From: Allium sativum
Lineage: Eukaryota > Streptophyta > Magnoliopsida > Asparagales > Amaryllidaceae
NCBI GenBank assembly: GCA_030737875.1
Contig: CM060912.1
Span: 331,564,731-331,628,730 of the forward strand
DNA: 64,000 nt
Direction of reading: 5' to 3'
Under the pieces are notes generated by a model. That model saw only the letters and a list, made by a program, of their open reading frames with translations, had not been told where the DNA came from and ran no database searches. The position numbers were made by a program, and so were the translations under genes. Below, one piece after another: positions 32,801 to 45,781 of this stretch; position 1 is the stretch's first letter; each line of letters starts with the position of its first letter.

Positions 32801-33420
32801 AATTATATGCGAAGTTATCATGTCATTTTCCCTAGTTGTCATGCTTATGCCAAAAATTGTACTGAAAATGATCACCTTGTCATTCCCTTTATTTTATTGT
32901 TATGGCGAGGCTACTTTGTAGCCTCGATGACGTGAAAAACGCAAACGGTTACGCTAATTAAGAAACGGGGAGAAAGGGGAATTTGTAATAGGCGTAGTGA
33001 TTATGTAAATTGGACACATGATTCAAGTAGGGAAACATATAAATAATTACCTATTATGACATGGGTAAAATTGGGTAAAAATGGTATAATTTGAATATGA
33101 CCATTTATGGATAAGAAATCCAAATTGTTAATAAGATAGGTATTAACACCTATGAAAAAGGAAAGGATTAATTAATTAACTTAATTAATCAAAAGAGGAA
33201 TGTTTAAGCAATTAAAGTCTGAAGATTTAATATTGAGAATTGGCATAAAATAAATTTGTGATGAAAATTGGTATGATTTTTTCATACCATAAATAGATGG
33301 ACATAACTAAGTCAATTATGGCCATAGTGAAATTTGGAATTAATTGATAATTTGAATATGGAAAGTAATTCAAACTGGGGGATGATTAATTAGGAGTAAT
33401 TAATCGTCTGAGACACGAGG

Positions 33421-33615
33421 TTAGGCTCTTTTGTGGTGTAAGACTGCCCGTACCCGCCCGGCAAATCCAGCTGCCACAAATGCCAGTCTAATGTGGTAGG
33501 TATTAGGCATAAATTAAATATGTAACAATTGTAAAGACACGAAGTTAGACTCGTTTGTGGTGTAAGACTGCCCGGACCCGGCCGACAAATCCAGCTGCCA
33601 CAAATGCCAGTCTAA
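33421..33615 (+). other. Duplicated hairpin module, TK2 5' LTR
   Basis: Copy 1 (33421-33491) pairs TTAGGCT with AGTCTAA (one mismatch) and TTGTGG with CCACAA. Copy 2 (33545-33615) pairs TTAGACT with AGTCTAA and TTTGTGG with CCACAAA perfectly. It is homologous to the module in TK1 and TK3, in the same sense orientation. Confidence 0.75.
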
Positions 33616-34100
33616 TGTGGGTGGTCTTTATAAGGTTACAGTCTTAATGAATTAAGAAACACTTAAACAGATAAATATGTAGTGGGACATTGAGGGTTTA
33701 AGTGGGTGCCTTGGGTGGCATGTGAAATAAAATTAGGTGTCTTAGTAATTAATTAATGCCGATTAAAGACTACTTAAACTAACTTAATACATGTGGACTG
33801 TATGATGATAGACATAAGTTAGGGTTAAGTAAAATGAGTTGGATTGTGGGTGGGTTAAGTACAACTGAAGGGTAGGTGGGTAATATTAGTGTATATAGGC
33901 CCACAAACTTAACCATTAAATAAATAGGATTTAATCAGTGGGAGGGTTAAGTACAACTGAAGGGTTGGTGGGTAATATTAGTATATATAGGCCCACAAAC
34001 TTAACCATTAAAAGGGGTTATGTAATTAAAGACACCTAATGGTATACATACACGGGGCAGAATAGTAAAGTTATGTATTAAAGACACCCTTAGGGGTACG

Positions 34101-34105
34101 CATAA
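34101..34105. repeat. Element C target site duplication, left
   Basis: CATAA here and at 45782-45786; the empty site is seen in the TK2 3' LTR at 63304-63308. Confidence 0.95.
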
Positions 34106-37100
34106 TGTAACGACCCGCCTTTTTGCCCGACTCTCGCCGGTAATTAAACCGACTCAAATCGTTCATAAAGACGAATTGTTATGGGTACTTACATACATTG
34201 AACAAAAACAACAGAACTTTTCATTGAATAATTCAATATTACATCAGAGTACATGAATATCAGAGTTACACATAAATATACACAGCGGAAGGATTAAAAC
34301 TCTCAGCGGAAGAACATTATCTGATACAGCGGAAGCTCCAACTCTAGCATGAACTCTAACTCCGGAAGCGTTCTAAATCTTCTCCAACGATCCATAACTG
34401 CAAACTAAACACTAGCTGCCCGTGTGGAAATTAGTGGGCACCCAGAGTTTAGGAAGGAACAATAAACTCCAGGTCAGTCGTGGGACTGGTGTGAGAACTC
34501 AAAACAGTTATCATTTAGGTTTCATTTTAAAGTTGGGTAATTCAACGGACCACGCCGCTAATGCGGAACGGGTTTTACTCCATATGAATTCCCGTGCATA
34601 GAAATACGCAATGACTTCGAAAGATGAAGCTATCATAAGCTCGTCCCATATCACACAATGCAAGCGCACACCAGATGGGCGAGTTTTGTCTTATGATAAC
34701 CAAACATGATTTCATACGTGAAAATCCTCTTTTAATATTATCATATAGTGTGGAAAAACACGTTCACAAATAAATGTATTAATCCTAGACGGCATGAGTG
34801 TCCCATACCACTATGTCACCATATATAAATACAATCAAAATCGCATGGCTCGTATTGGAGATTTGGATTTCCAACTTGATGATTCCTGGCACGAAAGATC
34901 AATCAGGGACTTGAGCGAAGTGTAACGCAACAAATCGCCAGGGCAGTATCTACGGTTTTCGACCAGACGCGGCCCCCCGAACATACCCCATCCCCAGTTC
35001 ACAAGTGGTTTCCCACTGCTGCAGCACTCATCCAATCATATATATATATACAGACCAAACCGCCAGTTTCTCATCATCCGGTGTGTGAGGTTTGTCGATG
35101 TCACGTCATACACAAAGCTACGCTTCGATAAGCCATGCTTTGATCATCATTAGCTCATATCATACTTGGGTATGCCACATCGTCAATATCTCCACATATC
35201 ACTGATTCGAATTAATACATATTCTCTAAGAACGTAACTTAGAGACGGAGATATTCAATTGCCACAAATCTGATATATATTCACACGAATCAGTGCTACG
35301 TGGTCAAATTACGATGTCAGACACACCATCCATACAAGTCCGTTCTGGGTCTGAACGAAACACAATCCTAAAATTTCCAAATATACTCAGATCTCCTGCC
35401 ACCCTCGTATCGGGTGTACGGCCCGATCCGAGATGTCAGTAATCGATCCAAATAATCTGTATTTTTCCGGTCTTCATTTATCGATTCCAAATCTTGAATT
35501 GCTTCATAACGTCGTAATATTACTTGGAATGGTTTTCGGACCTATATCCGATCCCGGACTTTCCAAGTAACAACGTATCTTAAAACAATAGTTACAAATC
35601 ACACGGGTTTCCCAATTCAAATCTCCTTTCCAAACATTTCCAATTTACTTTGAATTAAATGTTGGATTAAGTTCCCCGGAAACCCATTATCCTTAACCCC
35701 TTTCAAATTCAACGTTTGTTTCCAAACTTCATTTTCAAACAACTTAATTAATTCGTCGACATTTGAATAACCAAATCTTTATTTGGATTTTAGATTTCCA
35801 TTTAAATACCTATGTTTCACATATCAGTTCATATAGAATCAATTGACTTATACTCGATATTGATTCACAAACTCAGGCAACACGATCAGAATCAGGATAT
35901 GGATATGTTGATATTTCTGATCGTATTTGTCTGCTCCTATAAACCCATACCGAATATCAGACAACCAATTCTATTCAACTCATCTCAAATTCATATCATA
36001 TGGAAGAATCAAGTCCTTTCCATAATAATTCATTGTTTGAAGTCTTCAAATTCAAATTACTTCAAATAACGTTAAAGCGTTACTGAAAGCGTTGAGAATT
36101 AGTTATTAAATCAAATAAATCCAAATCCCTACAAATCACTTTTAAATAAAATAAATTCATTCTATTCGATTTCCATTGCGATCGGTGAACTGCACGTATG
36201 GCAACCTTTCCATTTTTTTTTTTTTTTTTTAAACGTCACTTGAAAATCATGCGATGGAATTTGAAAATCTTCTTTTACACAAAACTCAAAATCTGTAGAA
36301 ATCCGTCGTTTTCGTTTCCCGTCAATTCGATTCAAATGTTCAAGTTACACTTATTTGAAATTAAAAGTCGATACTATCGAACTGTCGCTGTGTGACGAGC
36401 TCGATTTACCCTATATGACGTTTATATATATATCGCTCAATTCGCTTTCAAATAAATAAATTTCACGACTTAGTGTTAAAACTAACTTCTGAATCTCTTT
36501 CCAAAAATATTTTTCAAAACCATTATCATGCTATTCAACTCGTTTCACATTGCCGAACGAAATATGAAATTTTATTTTCTCAAATCTCGTTTCATTTCTG
36601 ATAATCGTTAAGTCTATTCGCATCACAAATCTATATTTAATACGTATTTGAATCATTTCAAATTTTAAACTTTGAAATTTAAATTTTCAAATAATCCTTG
36701 AGAATTGAGAATTATTTCCGCATTTCTTTTATTGGAAAATTTATACACTACATGATGCCAATTAATTTAAATTCAAAAAAAAACCCAATTTCAAAATTTA
36801 AAGTTACTTTTTTTTTCAAATCAAGACAATTATTCTTACCAAAGTTTTTGCTCATTTTGGACGTTACTGAAAATTTTAAATTATTCAAAAATTGTTTTCC
36901 TTTTTATGCAAATATTGTTCACCTCAATTTCCGGCTTCCAGACATACCAAATTAAATTAAATCAAATTTTCAACCCATTATTAAAATGTTCATTTAAATG
37001 AAAGGAAACTTGAATCGATCGCCCGTAAGATTTGCAACTACGGTGCATGCGACTTCACTCAAACAGAACAATTGCAATAACATAACTAAACAACATACAC

Positions 37101-38756
37101 CATCCATTCATCGCAACCACAAAATAGATCAACTGTGTACGGAGCGTTATTGCCAGTAACGCTCAGTGATTTACGGTGTTTACACAGCATACGCATCATT
37201 GATCACTTAGCGACAAACAATCAAACATTTCAAACGTCCACAATCACTGATTTTCCATCAACTATTATAATTATAACTAAATTATAACTAATTATTTTTA
37301 CCAAAATAAAAATAATTGAAGTGGATTTCTCACCTTGCGCTCTCCAGTTTTCACCGTCAAACCCCTTGTATCCATCGCATATCAGCTATAAACAACTTTG
37401 AACCCTTTGCGAACGATGCTACTTTCGAACGCCGCTTCTCCGCAACTGCGCTGCTCTACGAACCCGGTGTCATCTGCGCATCAGCTTACGACCGTTATAA
37501 TTGACAAGCGCGTACTGTCTTCTTTGTAACTATCCTCGGAAACCCCTACAACTCAACCAACTGCTTACAAGTATACTTCTTCGTAACCCTCTTCTCATTG
37601 TTCGATGTTGCAGCAGGGACTTACCACCGCCTGCTACTTCCGCCATTTCACCGTCTAATCCAAAACAACCTTGGTACCATTCCAACACAATAACTAAAAT
37701 ACCAAATTAACTAAGTGCGGAAGTAGTTCTGAAGTGGCCAAAAGAATTAATTAAAGGTGCGGAAACCTATTAAGGGACAGGCCGAGCATTGCTATGTGGC
37801 ACGAGAGTGGGAAGGAATCCATGGGGCGGACGGATCTGATGGGGAGAAAAGGTGGTTTTGGCATGAATAAGGACACACGTCCAATGCTAAATCTCAAGTC
37901 TGCATGCACTATTACACGTGTACACACGTGTCTTCACTCCTCCATGCATTGAGCCACCTTCTCTAACACACGCCACTTTTTAAAATATGCAACGGTCCAT
38001 GCGCCTAGAAAAACATCCATGCGTTGCACCCATTGAATATATTCATCTATATTTTAAGTCCAAATATAGTGTATCCATTATGTTCACTTCCAATTTTTGA
38101 TTTTTAGAGTTATTTATCGCGAGTTGCACTGAAATAAGACCATCATCGTAAACAACAACACGCTCTGATTTGAAAACAGCAATAAAACCGGTCTGATTGA
38201 TCAATTTTGTAAAGCGTCTAAAGGACCACGTTTATACCCAAAATACGTTGAAAAATTATCTGCTTATTTTTCGAAATAAAAATTACAGAAAAATTCTAAA
38301 AATTATTTTAAAACAGCGCGTGCAGAAATCGGATGAATATTTTAAACTGATATTTATTTATAATTTATTTTCAAGTCGAACTACTATAAAAATTTAAAAA
38401 TCCATATAGAATCCGTATCTAATTGTTTTAAAATCTTTATATATTAAATATTTCTTAAATTAAATCTTTCAATTATAAAATTCATATTATAAAACATTTA
38501 TATATATATAAATACAAAATATTACTATCTATAAATATAAAACCCAATATGTAAAATTACAAAATCCTAATATTATAATATTATATATATATAATCTTTA
38601 AAATAAGTTTTATACAAAATAAAAATAAATTTTCCAAACCAATAAAAGGAAATTTCAAATATTAAATCTTATTAACTCCAGAAATATGTATTCAGAAAAT
38701 CTCAAAATGTGCTATGGAAATTCATATTTAAATTTAGAAAATTCTGGTTCGTTACA
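34106..38756 (-). repeat. Element C left (3') LTR
   Basis: TGTAACGACCC ... GGTTCGTTACA. It contains the U5-side module (34395-34570), the covarying hairpin (35409-35427), a T run (36213-36230), a perfect AGCGTTA / TAACGCT inverted repeat (37143-37163) and possible splice donors at 37328-37333 (GTGAGA) and 37619-37624 (GTAAGT). The short open frames inside are repeated in the other LTR only because the LTRs are near-identical and show no protein similarity. Confidence 0.93.
37143..37163 (-). other. Perfect inverted repeat AGCGTTA / TAACGCT in C LTR
   Basis: Seven-base arms around TTGCCAG, flanked by a second imperfect pair TGTGTAC / GTTTACACA. The other LTR copy is 44171-44191. Confidence 0.5.
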
Positions 38757-38769
38757 TTCTTCCCCCCTT
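38757..38769 (-). other. Polypurine tract, element C
   Basis: Sense AAGGGGGGAAGAA immediately before the 3' LTR. Confidence 0.85.
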
Positions 38770-39119
38770 AAGACTTTTCGTCCTCGAAAAGGAAGATAGT
38801 AAATTTTAAACTATAAATCAAACTTTTTATATGATTTGGAACAGGTTTTATAAATATTCAAAACAAACAGATTTAAATTAAATAGTGAGACACGCATATC
38901 ATAGTCAATCCAACCTATCATGTCATATCGATCTCTCAAGCCAGCATACAAACGTATCTAACTTTACCTGAGCACGTACTTGGGTAGTCAAAAATACAGT
39001 CATCAAGGGTGCACCTAGCTATCTGTTACTAGTCCTCAAAACCATACTAGCCCAAATCAACTTAATGCATCTGGTACTTAAGATAACATATAAACACTAT
39101 ATACAAGGTCCAGACTCAT

Positions 39120-39640
39120 CGCAACTAAGCATCTGTTGCATCTGATCCATCATCGGGTGGATTGGTCAAACCAATTTCCTCGGGTTCTTCATCAGCTAAC
39201 GGCTCTTCATCGTCTGCCATGAAGCCATCATCATCTACTCCCACGATAATCCATCGTGCTTACTACCCATAGATCCATCTTCAACAGCCTTGTCCAAGGG
39301 CTGGTCTATATCCTCCATCAAACTCATCATCTCCCATTTCTGGAAGTAGGTCATCCTCGAATGTAGGTTATTCAAAATCACCTCATCTGCTGCAACATCT
39401 ACTACGACATCATCACCATATTGGGGTTTCTCCACCTCCTCTACAACATCGTCAAATTCACCATTTCCCGTCTCTGGGAGCGGGTCGTCCTCAGCTATAA
39501 CTGCTAGTTATCCCATTTCATGCATCAACATTTCTAAACCGCTCAACAAATACAGGGTCTATAGGCCACTTAATGTCCTCTGGTGCGACCTGTACTAGTT
39601 CAGCATCCTCTTTTTTTTTCCTCTTCAAACATAACTCATT
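39120..39640 (-). pseudogene. Decayed acidic coding-like fragment in C, origin unknown
   Basis: On the sense strand successive short frames are rich in Asp and Glu, for example APEDIKWPIDPVFVERF and, at 39235-39435, a frame with DDVVVDVAADEV and SLMEDIDQPLDKA. A segment of roughly 120 bp seems duplicated (GATGACC...CCAGAAATGGGAGATGA versus GACGACC...CCAGAGACGGGAAATGG). The frame is broken by stops. It could be a remnant of an extra ORF or a captured host fragment. I do not recognise a family. Confidence 0.3.
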
Positions 39641-40724
39641 TTAACCATACTATAAGGCTTTATTCATTCTTATTCAAATATATCATCACGCTTTCGCTGC
39701 GCACTCTGATTTAGTACGTGCATGTTTCAAACCATCATTATTCAACATTAGAATAAGTTTCAAAAATTTTTAGAACCAATTCTTAAAATTCATCTTTCAA
39801 AATCCATTTCCCTGCATAATTATATTATATATCAAATACTTCTGAATTTCTATGCAAAACTTATTTGTTTAAGTTCCGTTAACATAATATCTTGAATAAA
39901 TCAAAGTTATAAGTTTGACACAAAAGGGTATAATGGCCTAAATCAAAACACGTCTAAATCAAAAGATGAACTACTCAAGATCAAATAAGTGGGGTCCAAA
40001 TTCTAAACAGGATCAAGACAAGAAAGTCAAGTGCACCCAATGATACGAGTGTAAGCAATTGAAAACGATGATTCAAGTCAAGGTATTCGACTAAGCTTAA
40101 GAAAAAGGGATGAACGACGCTACTCAACGGTTCGAATTAAACGATGGAACTAACTTAGGCCAAGATAGAGAAGTCGAGCACATATAGTTCCCATTGAGGA
40201 AAAATTGGTTTCCTTCCCCACTTAGATATTTATTACAAATTTTAAATCATCTTTTTAACCAAATTCAAAAATCACTCTCAAATTTCTTGAGGGAGTTTGG
40301 TAGCCGAAATATATTTCCGAGAAAATAGTTTAACTTGCATTTTAGTGTTTACAATTCCTACTAGGTATAGGTTCGAATATATTTATTTAGCACTCATTTA
40401 CATGTGTAAGCATGATATCTTATTACTTTTATATTCAAACCTTGGTTAGATTTTGATCAATTCCTTCTATTCAAACTGAGTAATGTTCACATACATGATT
40501 AGTGAATAAACTTACTTACATGCATTACCAAAAATTCATTCTCAGTTCTTTAAGTGAGATTTACTTCTATAATTAGTATGTTATCTAGGTTAAGTATGTT
40601 TTTATCTTATCTATCTTATATTAATCCTTTTTATATTTCTAATCATATCGAAACCATTTAAGTATTTCTCGACGTCTTAACCGGAATCATATAGTCATCC
40701 CACTTTTGAAACTCGAAAATAAGC

Positions 40725-40781
40725 ACTGATGGTGCCATGGTCATCAGTAGAATCATCCTCGAGCGACTAGAATGTGATTCT
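40725..40781 (-). other. C leader stem-loops, first with palindromic loop
   Basis: Stem ACTGATG (40725-40731) / CATCAGT (40742-40748) with a 10-nt loop containing the palindrome CCATGG. A second stem has AGAATCA (40749-40755) / TGATTCT (40775-40781). It lies 365 nt downstream of the PBS. Confidence 0.7.
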
Positions 40782-41112
40782 ATATCTAGCTAGTATATAC
40801 TGGACTTCGTATATACGTTGATCAGACGTATATTCAAAATCCTTACATACTCGATAGTCCAATCATGACGTCGAATAAAACACACGAAATCCTTATTTCA
40901 AATTATATTTCAAATAATCATTGTTTCAAAATGATTTACTTGTTCAAAAATACCCTATACAAGTTTCAATAATATACGCTCTCTCGACATAATATTCTGA
41001 GATCTCATTCTAGGGTATTTTCTAACCCTATCTCTAATGAGATATTGTAACTCTGAGGAGTCCTATTCCTTTGTCCAAATATGTAAGTACCCAATAGCTT
41101 TGTATAACCAAA

Positions 41113-41124
41113 GCTCTGATACCA
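41113..41124 (-). other. Primer-binding site, element C (tRNA-iMet)
   Basis: Minus strand TGGTATCAGAGC two bases from the 5' LTR. Confidence 0.92.
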
Positions 41125-41126
41125 AC

Positions 41127-43231
41127 TGTAACGACCCGCCTTTTTGCCCGACTCTCGCCGGTAATTAAACCGACTCAAATCGTTCATAAAGACGAATTGT
41201 TATGGGTACTTACATACATTGAACAAAAACAACAGAACTTTTCATTGAATAATTCAATATTACATCAGAGTACATGAATATCAGAGTTACACATAAATAT
41301 ACACAGCGGAAGGATTAAAACTCTCAGCGGAAGAACATTATCTGATACAGCGGAAGCTCCAACTCTAGCATGAACTCTAACTCCGGAAGCGTTCTAAATC
41401 TTCTCCAACGATCCATAACTGCAAACTAAACACTAGCTGCCCGTGTGGAAATTAGTGGGCACCCAGAGTTTAGGAAGGAACAATAAACTCCAGGTCAGTC
41501 GTGGGACTGGTGTGAGAACTCAAAACAGTTATCATTTAGGTTTCATTTTAAAGTTTGGTAATTCAACGGACCACGCCGCTAATGCGGAACGGGTTTTACT
41601 CCATATGAATTCCCGTGCATAGAAATACGCAATGACTTCGAAAGATGAAGCTATCATAAGCTCGTCCCATATCACACAATGCAAGCGCACACCAGATGGG
41701 CGAGTTTTGTCTTATGATAACCAAACATGATTTCATACGTGAAAATCCTCTTTTAATATTATCATATAGTGTGGAAAAACACGTTCACAAATAAATGTAT
41801 TAATCCTAGACGGCATGAGTGTCCCATACCACTATGTCGCCATATATAAATACAATCAAAATCGCATAGCTCGTATTGGAGATTTGGATTTCCAACTTGA
41901 TGATTCCTGGCACGAAAGATCAATCAGGGACTTGAGCGAAGTGTAACGCAACAAATCGCCAGGGCAGTATCTACGGTTTTCGACCAGACGCGGCCCCCCG
42001 AACATACCCCATCCCCAGTTCACAAGTGGTTTCCCACTGCTGCAGCACTCATCCAATCATATATATATACAGACCAAACCGCCAGTTTCTCATCATCCGG
42101 TGTGTGAGGTTTGTCGATGTCACGTCATACACAAAGCTACGCTTCGATAAGCCATGCTTTGATCATCATTAGCTCATATCATACTTGGGTATGCCACATC
42201 GTCAATATCTCCACATATCACTGATTCGAATTAATACATATTCTCTAAGAACGTAACTTAGAGACGGAGATATTCAATTGCCACAAATCTGATATATATT
42301 CACACGAATCAGTGCTACGTGGTCAAATTACGATGTCAGACACACCATCCATACAAGTCCGTTCTGGGTCTGAACGAAACACAATCCTAAAATTTCCAAA
42401 TATACTCAGATCTCCTGCCACCCTCGTATCGGGTGTACGGCCCGATCCGTGATGTCAGCAATCGATCCAAATAATCTGTATTTTTCCGGTCTTCATTTAT
42501 CGATTCCAAATCTTAAATTGCTTCATAACGTCGTAATATTACTTGGAATGGTTTTCGGACCTATATCCGATCCCGGACTTTCCAAGTAACAACGTATCTT
42601 AAAACAATAGTTACAAATCACACGGGTTTCCCAATTCAAATCTCCTTTCCAAACATTTCCAATTTAATTTGAATTAAATGTTGGATTAAGTTCCCCGGAA
42701 ACCCATTATCCTTAACCCCTTTCAAATTCAACGTTTGTTTCCAAACTTCATTTTCAAACAACTTAATTAATTCGTCGACATTTGAATAACCAAATCTTTA
42801 TTTGGATTTTAGATTTCCATTTAAATACCTATGTTTCACATATCAGTTCATATAGAATCAATTGACTTATACTCGATATTGATTCACAAACTCAGGCAAC
42901 ACGATCAGAATCAGGATATGGATATGTTGATATTTCTGATCGTATTTGTCTGCTCCTATAAACCCATACCGAATATCAGACAACCAATTCTATTCAACTC
43001 ATCTCAAATTCATATCATATGGAAGAATCAAGTCCTTTCCATAATAATTCATTGTTTGAAGTCTTCAAATTCAAATTACTTCAAATAACGTTAAAGCGTT
43101 ACTGAAAGCGTTGAGAATTAGTTATTAAATCAAATAAATCCAAATCCCTACAAATCACTTTTAAATAAAATAAATTCATTCTATTCGATTTCCATTGCGA
43201 TCGGTGAACTGCACGTATGGCAACCTTTCCA

Positions 43232-43262
<31 letters not shown>

Positions 43263-45781
43263 GTCACTTGAAAATCATGCGATGGAATTTGAAAATCTTC
43301 TTTTACACAAAACTCAAAATCTGTAGAAATCCGTCGTTTTCGTTTCCCGTCAATTCGATTCAAATGTTCAAGTTACACTTATTTGAAATTAAAAGTCGAT
43401 ACTATCGAACTGTCGCTGTGTGACGAGCTCGATTTACCCTATATGACGTTTATATATATATCGCTCAATTCGCTTTCAAATAAATAAATTTCACGACTTA
43501 GTGTTAAAACTAACTTCTGAATCTCTTTCCAAAAATATTTTTCAAAACCATTATCATGCTATTCAACTCGTTTCACATTGCCGAACGAAATATGAAATTT
43601 TATTTTCTCAAATCTCGTTTCATTTCTGATAATCGTTAAGTCTATTCGCATCACAAATCTATATTTAATACGTATTTGAATCATTTCAAATTTTAAACTT
43701 TGAAATTTAAATTTTCAAATAATCCTTGAGAAGTGAGAATTATTTCCGCATTTCTTTTATTGGAAAATTTATACACTACATGATGCCAATTAATTTAAAT
43801 TCAAAAAAAAACCCAATTTCAAAATTTAAAGTTACTTTTTTTTTCAAATCAAGACAATTATTCTTACCAAAGTTTTTGCTCATTTTGGACGTTACTGAAA
43901 ATTTTAAATTATTCAAAAATTGTTTTCCTTTTTATGCAAATATTGTTCACCTCAATTTCCGGCTTCCAGACATACCAAATTAAATTAAATCAAATTTTCA
44001 ACCCATTATTAAAATGTTCATTTAAATGAAAGGAAACTTGAATCGATCGCCCGTAAGATTTGCAACTACGGTGCATGCGACTTCACTCAAACAGAACAAT
44101 TGCAATAACATAACTAAACAACATACACCATCCATTCATCGCAACCACAAAATAGATCAACTGTGTACGGAGCGTTATTGCCAGTAACGCTCAGTGATTT
44201 ACGGTGTTTACACAGCATACGCATCATTGATCACTTAGCGACAAACAATCAAACATTTCAAACGTCCACAATCACTGATTTTCCATAAACTATTATAATT
44301 ATAACTAAATTATAACTAATTATTTTTACCAAAATAAAAATAATTGAAGTGGATTTCTCACCTTGCGCTCTCCAGTTTTCACCGTCAAACCCCTTGTATC
44401 CATCGCATATCAGCTATAAACAACTTTGAACCCTTTGCGAACGATGCTACTTTCGAACGCCGCTTCTCCGCAACTGCGCTGCTCTACGAACCCGGTGTCA
44501 TCTGCGCATCAGCTTACGACCGTTATAATTGACAAGCGCGTACTGTCTTCTTTGTAACTATCCTCGGAAACCCCTACAACTCAACCAACTGCTTACAAGT
44601 ATACTTCTTCGTAACCCTCTTCTCATTGTTCGATGTTGCAGCAGGGACTTACCACCGCCTGCTACTTCCGCCATTTCACCGTCTAATCCAAAACAACCTT
44701 GGTACCATTCCAACACAATAACTAAAATACCAAATTAACTAAGTGCGGAAGTAGTTCTGAAGTGGCCAAAAGAATTAATTAAAGGTGCGGAAACCTATTA
44801 AGGGACAGGCCGAGCATTGCTATGTGGCACGAGAGTGGGAAGGAATCCATGGGGCGGACGGATCTGATGGGGAGAAAAGGTGGTTTTGGCATGAATAAGG
44901 ACACACGTCCAATGCTAAATCTCAAGTCTGCATGCACTATTACACGTGTACACACGTGTCTTCACTCCTCCATGCATTGAGCCACCTTCTCTAACACACG
45001 CCACTTTTTAAAATATGCAACGGTCCATGCGCCTAGAAAAACATCCATGCGTTGCACCCATTGAATATATTCATCTATATTTTAAGTCCAAATATAGTGT
45101 ATCCATTATGTTCACTTCCAATTTTTGATTTTTAGAGTTATTTATCGCGAGTTGCACTGAAATAAGACCATCATCGTAAACAACACGCTCTGATTTGAAA
45201 ACAGCAATAAAACCGGTCTGATTGATCAATTTTGTAAAGCGTCTAAAGGACCACGTTTATACCCAAAATACGTTGAAAAATTATCTGCTTATTTTTCGAA
45301 ATAAAAATTACAGAAAAATTCTAAAAATTATTTTAAAACAGCGCGTGCAGAAATCGGATGAATATTTTAAACTGATATTTATTTATAATTTATTTTCAAG
45401 TCGAACTACTATAAAAATTTAAAAATCCATATAGAATCCGTATCTAATTGTTTTAAAATCTTTATATATTAAATATTTCTTAAAACAAATCTTTCAATTA
45501 TAAAATTCATATTATAAAACATTTATATATATATAAATACAAAATATTACTATCTATAAATATAAAACCCAATATGTAAAATTACAAAATCCTAATAATA
45601 TAATATTATATATATATAATCTTTAAAATAAGTTTTATACAAAATAAAAATAAATTTTCCAAACCAATAAAAGGAAATTTCAAATATTAAATCTTATTAA
45701 CTCCAGAAATATGTATTCAGAAAATCTCAAAATGTGCTATGGAAATTCATATTTAAATTTAGAAAATTCTGGTTCGTTACA
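41127..45781 (-). repeat. Element C right (5') LTR
   Basis: 4655 bp, near-identical to 34106-38756; T run 43232-43258 expanded to 27. Same modules at matching offsets (hairpin 42428-42446, inverted repeat 44171-44191). Confidence 0.93.

Larger units (their letters stand above)
31695..34105 (+). repeat. TK2 5' LTR, part before C
   Basis: U3 with palindrome array (31902-32006), TATA box (32179-32186), splice donor (32395-32400), an array of CCTATGCAAGTT units (32485-32800), the hairpin module (33421-33615), a direct duplication of about 110 bp (about 33826-34012) and the start of the TTAAAGACACC array, where C inserted. The whole LTR (with 45787-47041) would be 3666 bp. Confidence 0.9.
38757..41126 (-). 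other. Element C internal region, essentially non-coding
   Basis: 2370 bp. The sense side begins with PBS and leader stem-loops (40725-40781), followed by long AT-rich sequence. A fragment at 39120-39640 reads as acidic peptides. No gag, RT, RNase H or integrase motif was found on either strand. Confidence 0.8.
34106..45781 (-). mobile_element. LARD-like element C, complete, non-autonomous
   Basis: 11,676 bp with LTRs of 4651 and 4655 bp, 5-bp duplication CATAA, tRNA-iMet PBS and polypurine tract on the minus strand, and a 2.37 kb internal region without gag or pol. By-eye LTR differences are about a dozen substitutions plus slippage of a T run (18 versus 27), so insertion is recent. It shares the U5-side module and the leader stem-loop with A and B, but most of its LTR has diverged, so it is a separate family. 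Confidence 0.93.

Noticed and set aside
34835..35035. Short frames in the C LTR seen twice with identical protein (also 35812-36069, 36698-36955, 37316-37710, 38197-38397)
   Set aside because: Identity reflects the young LTR pair, not protein selection; no family features or conserved start context.
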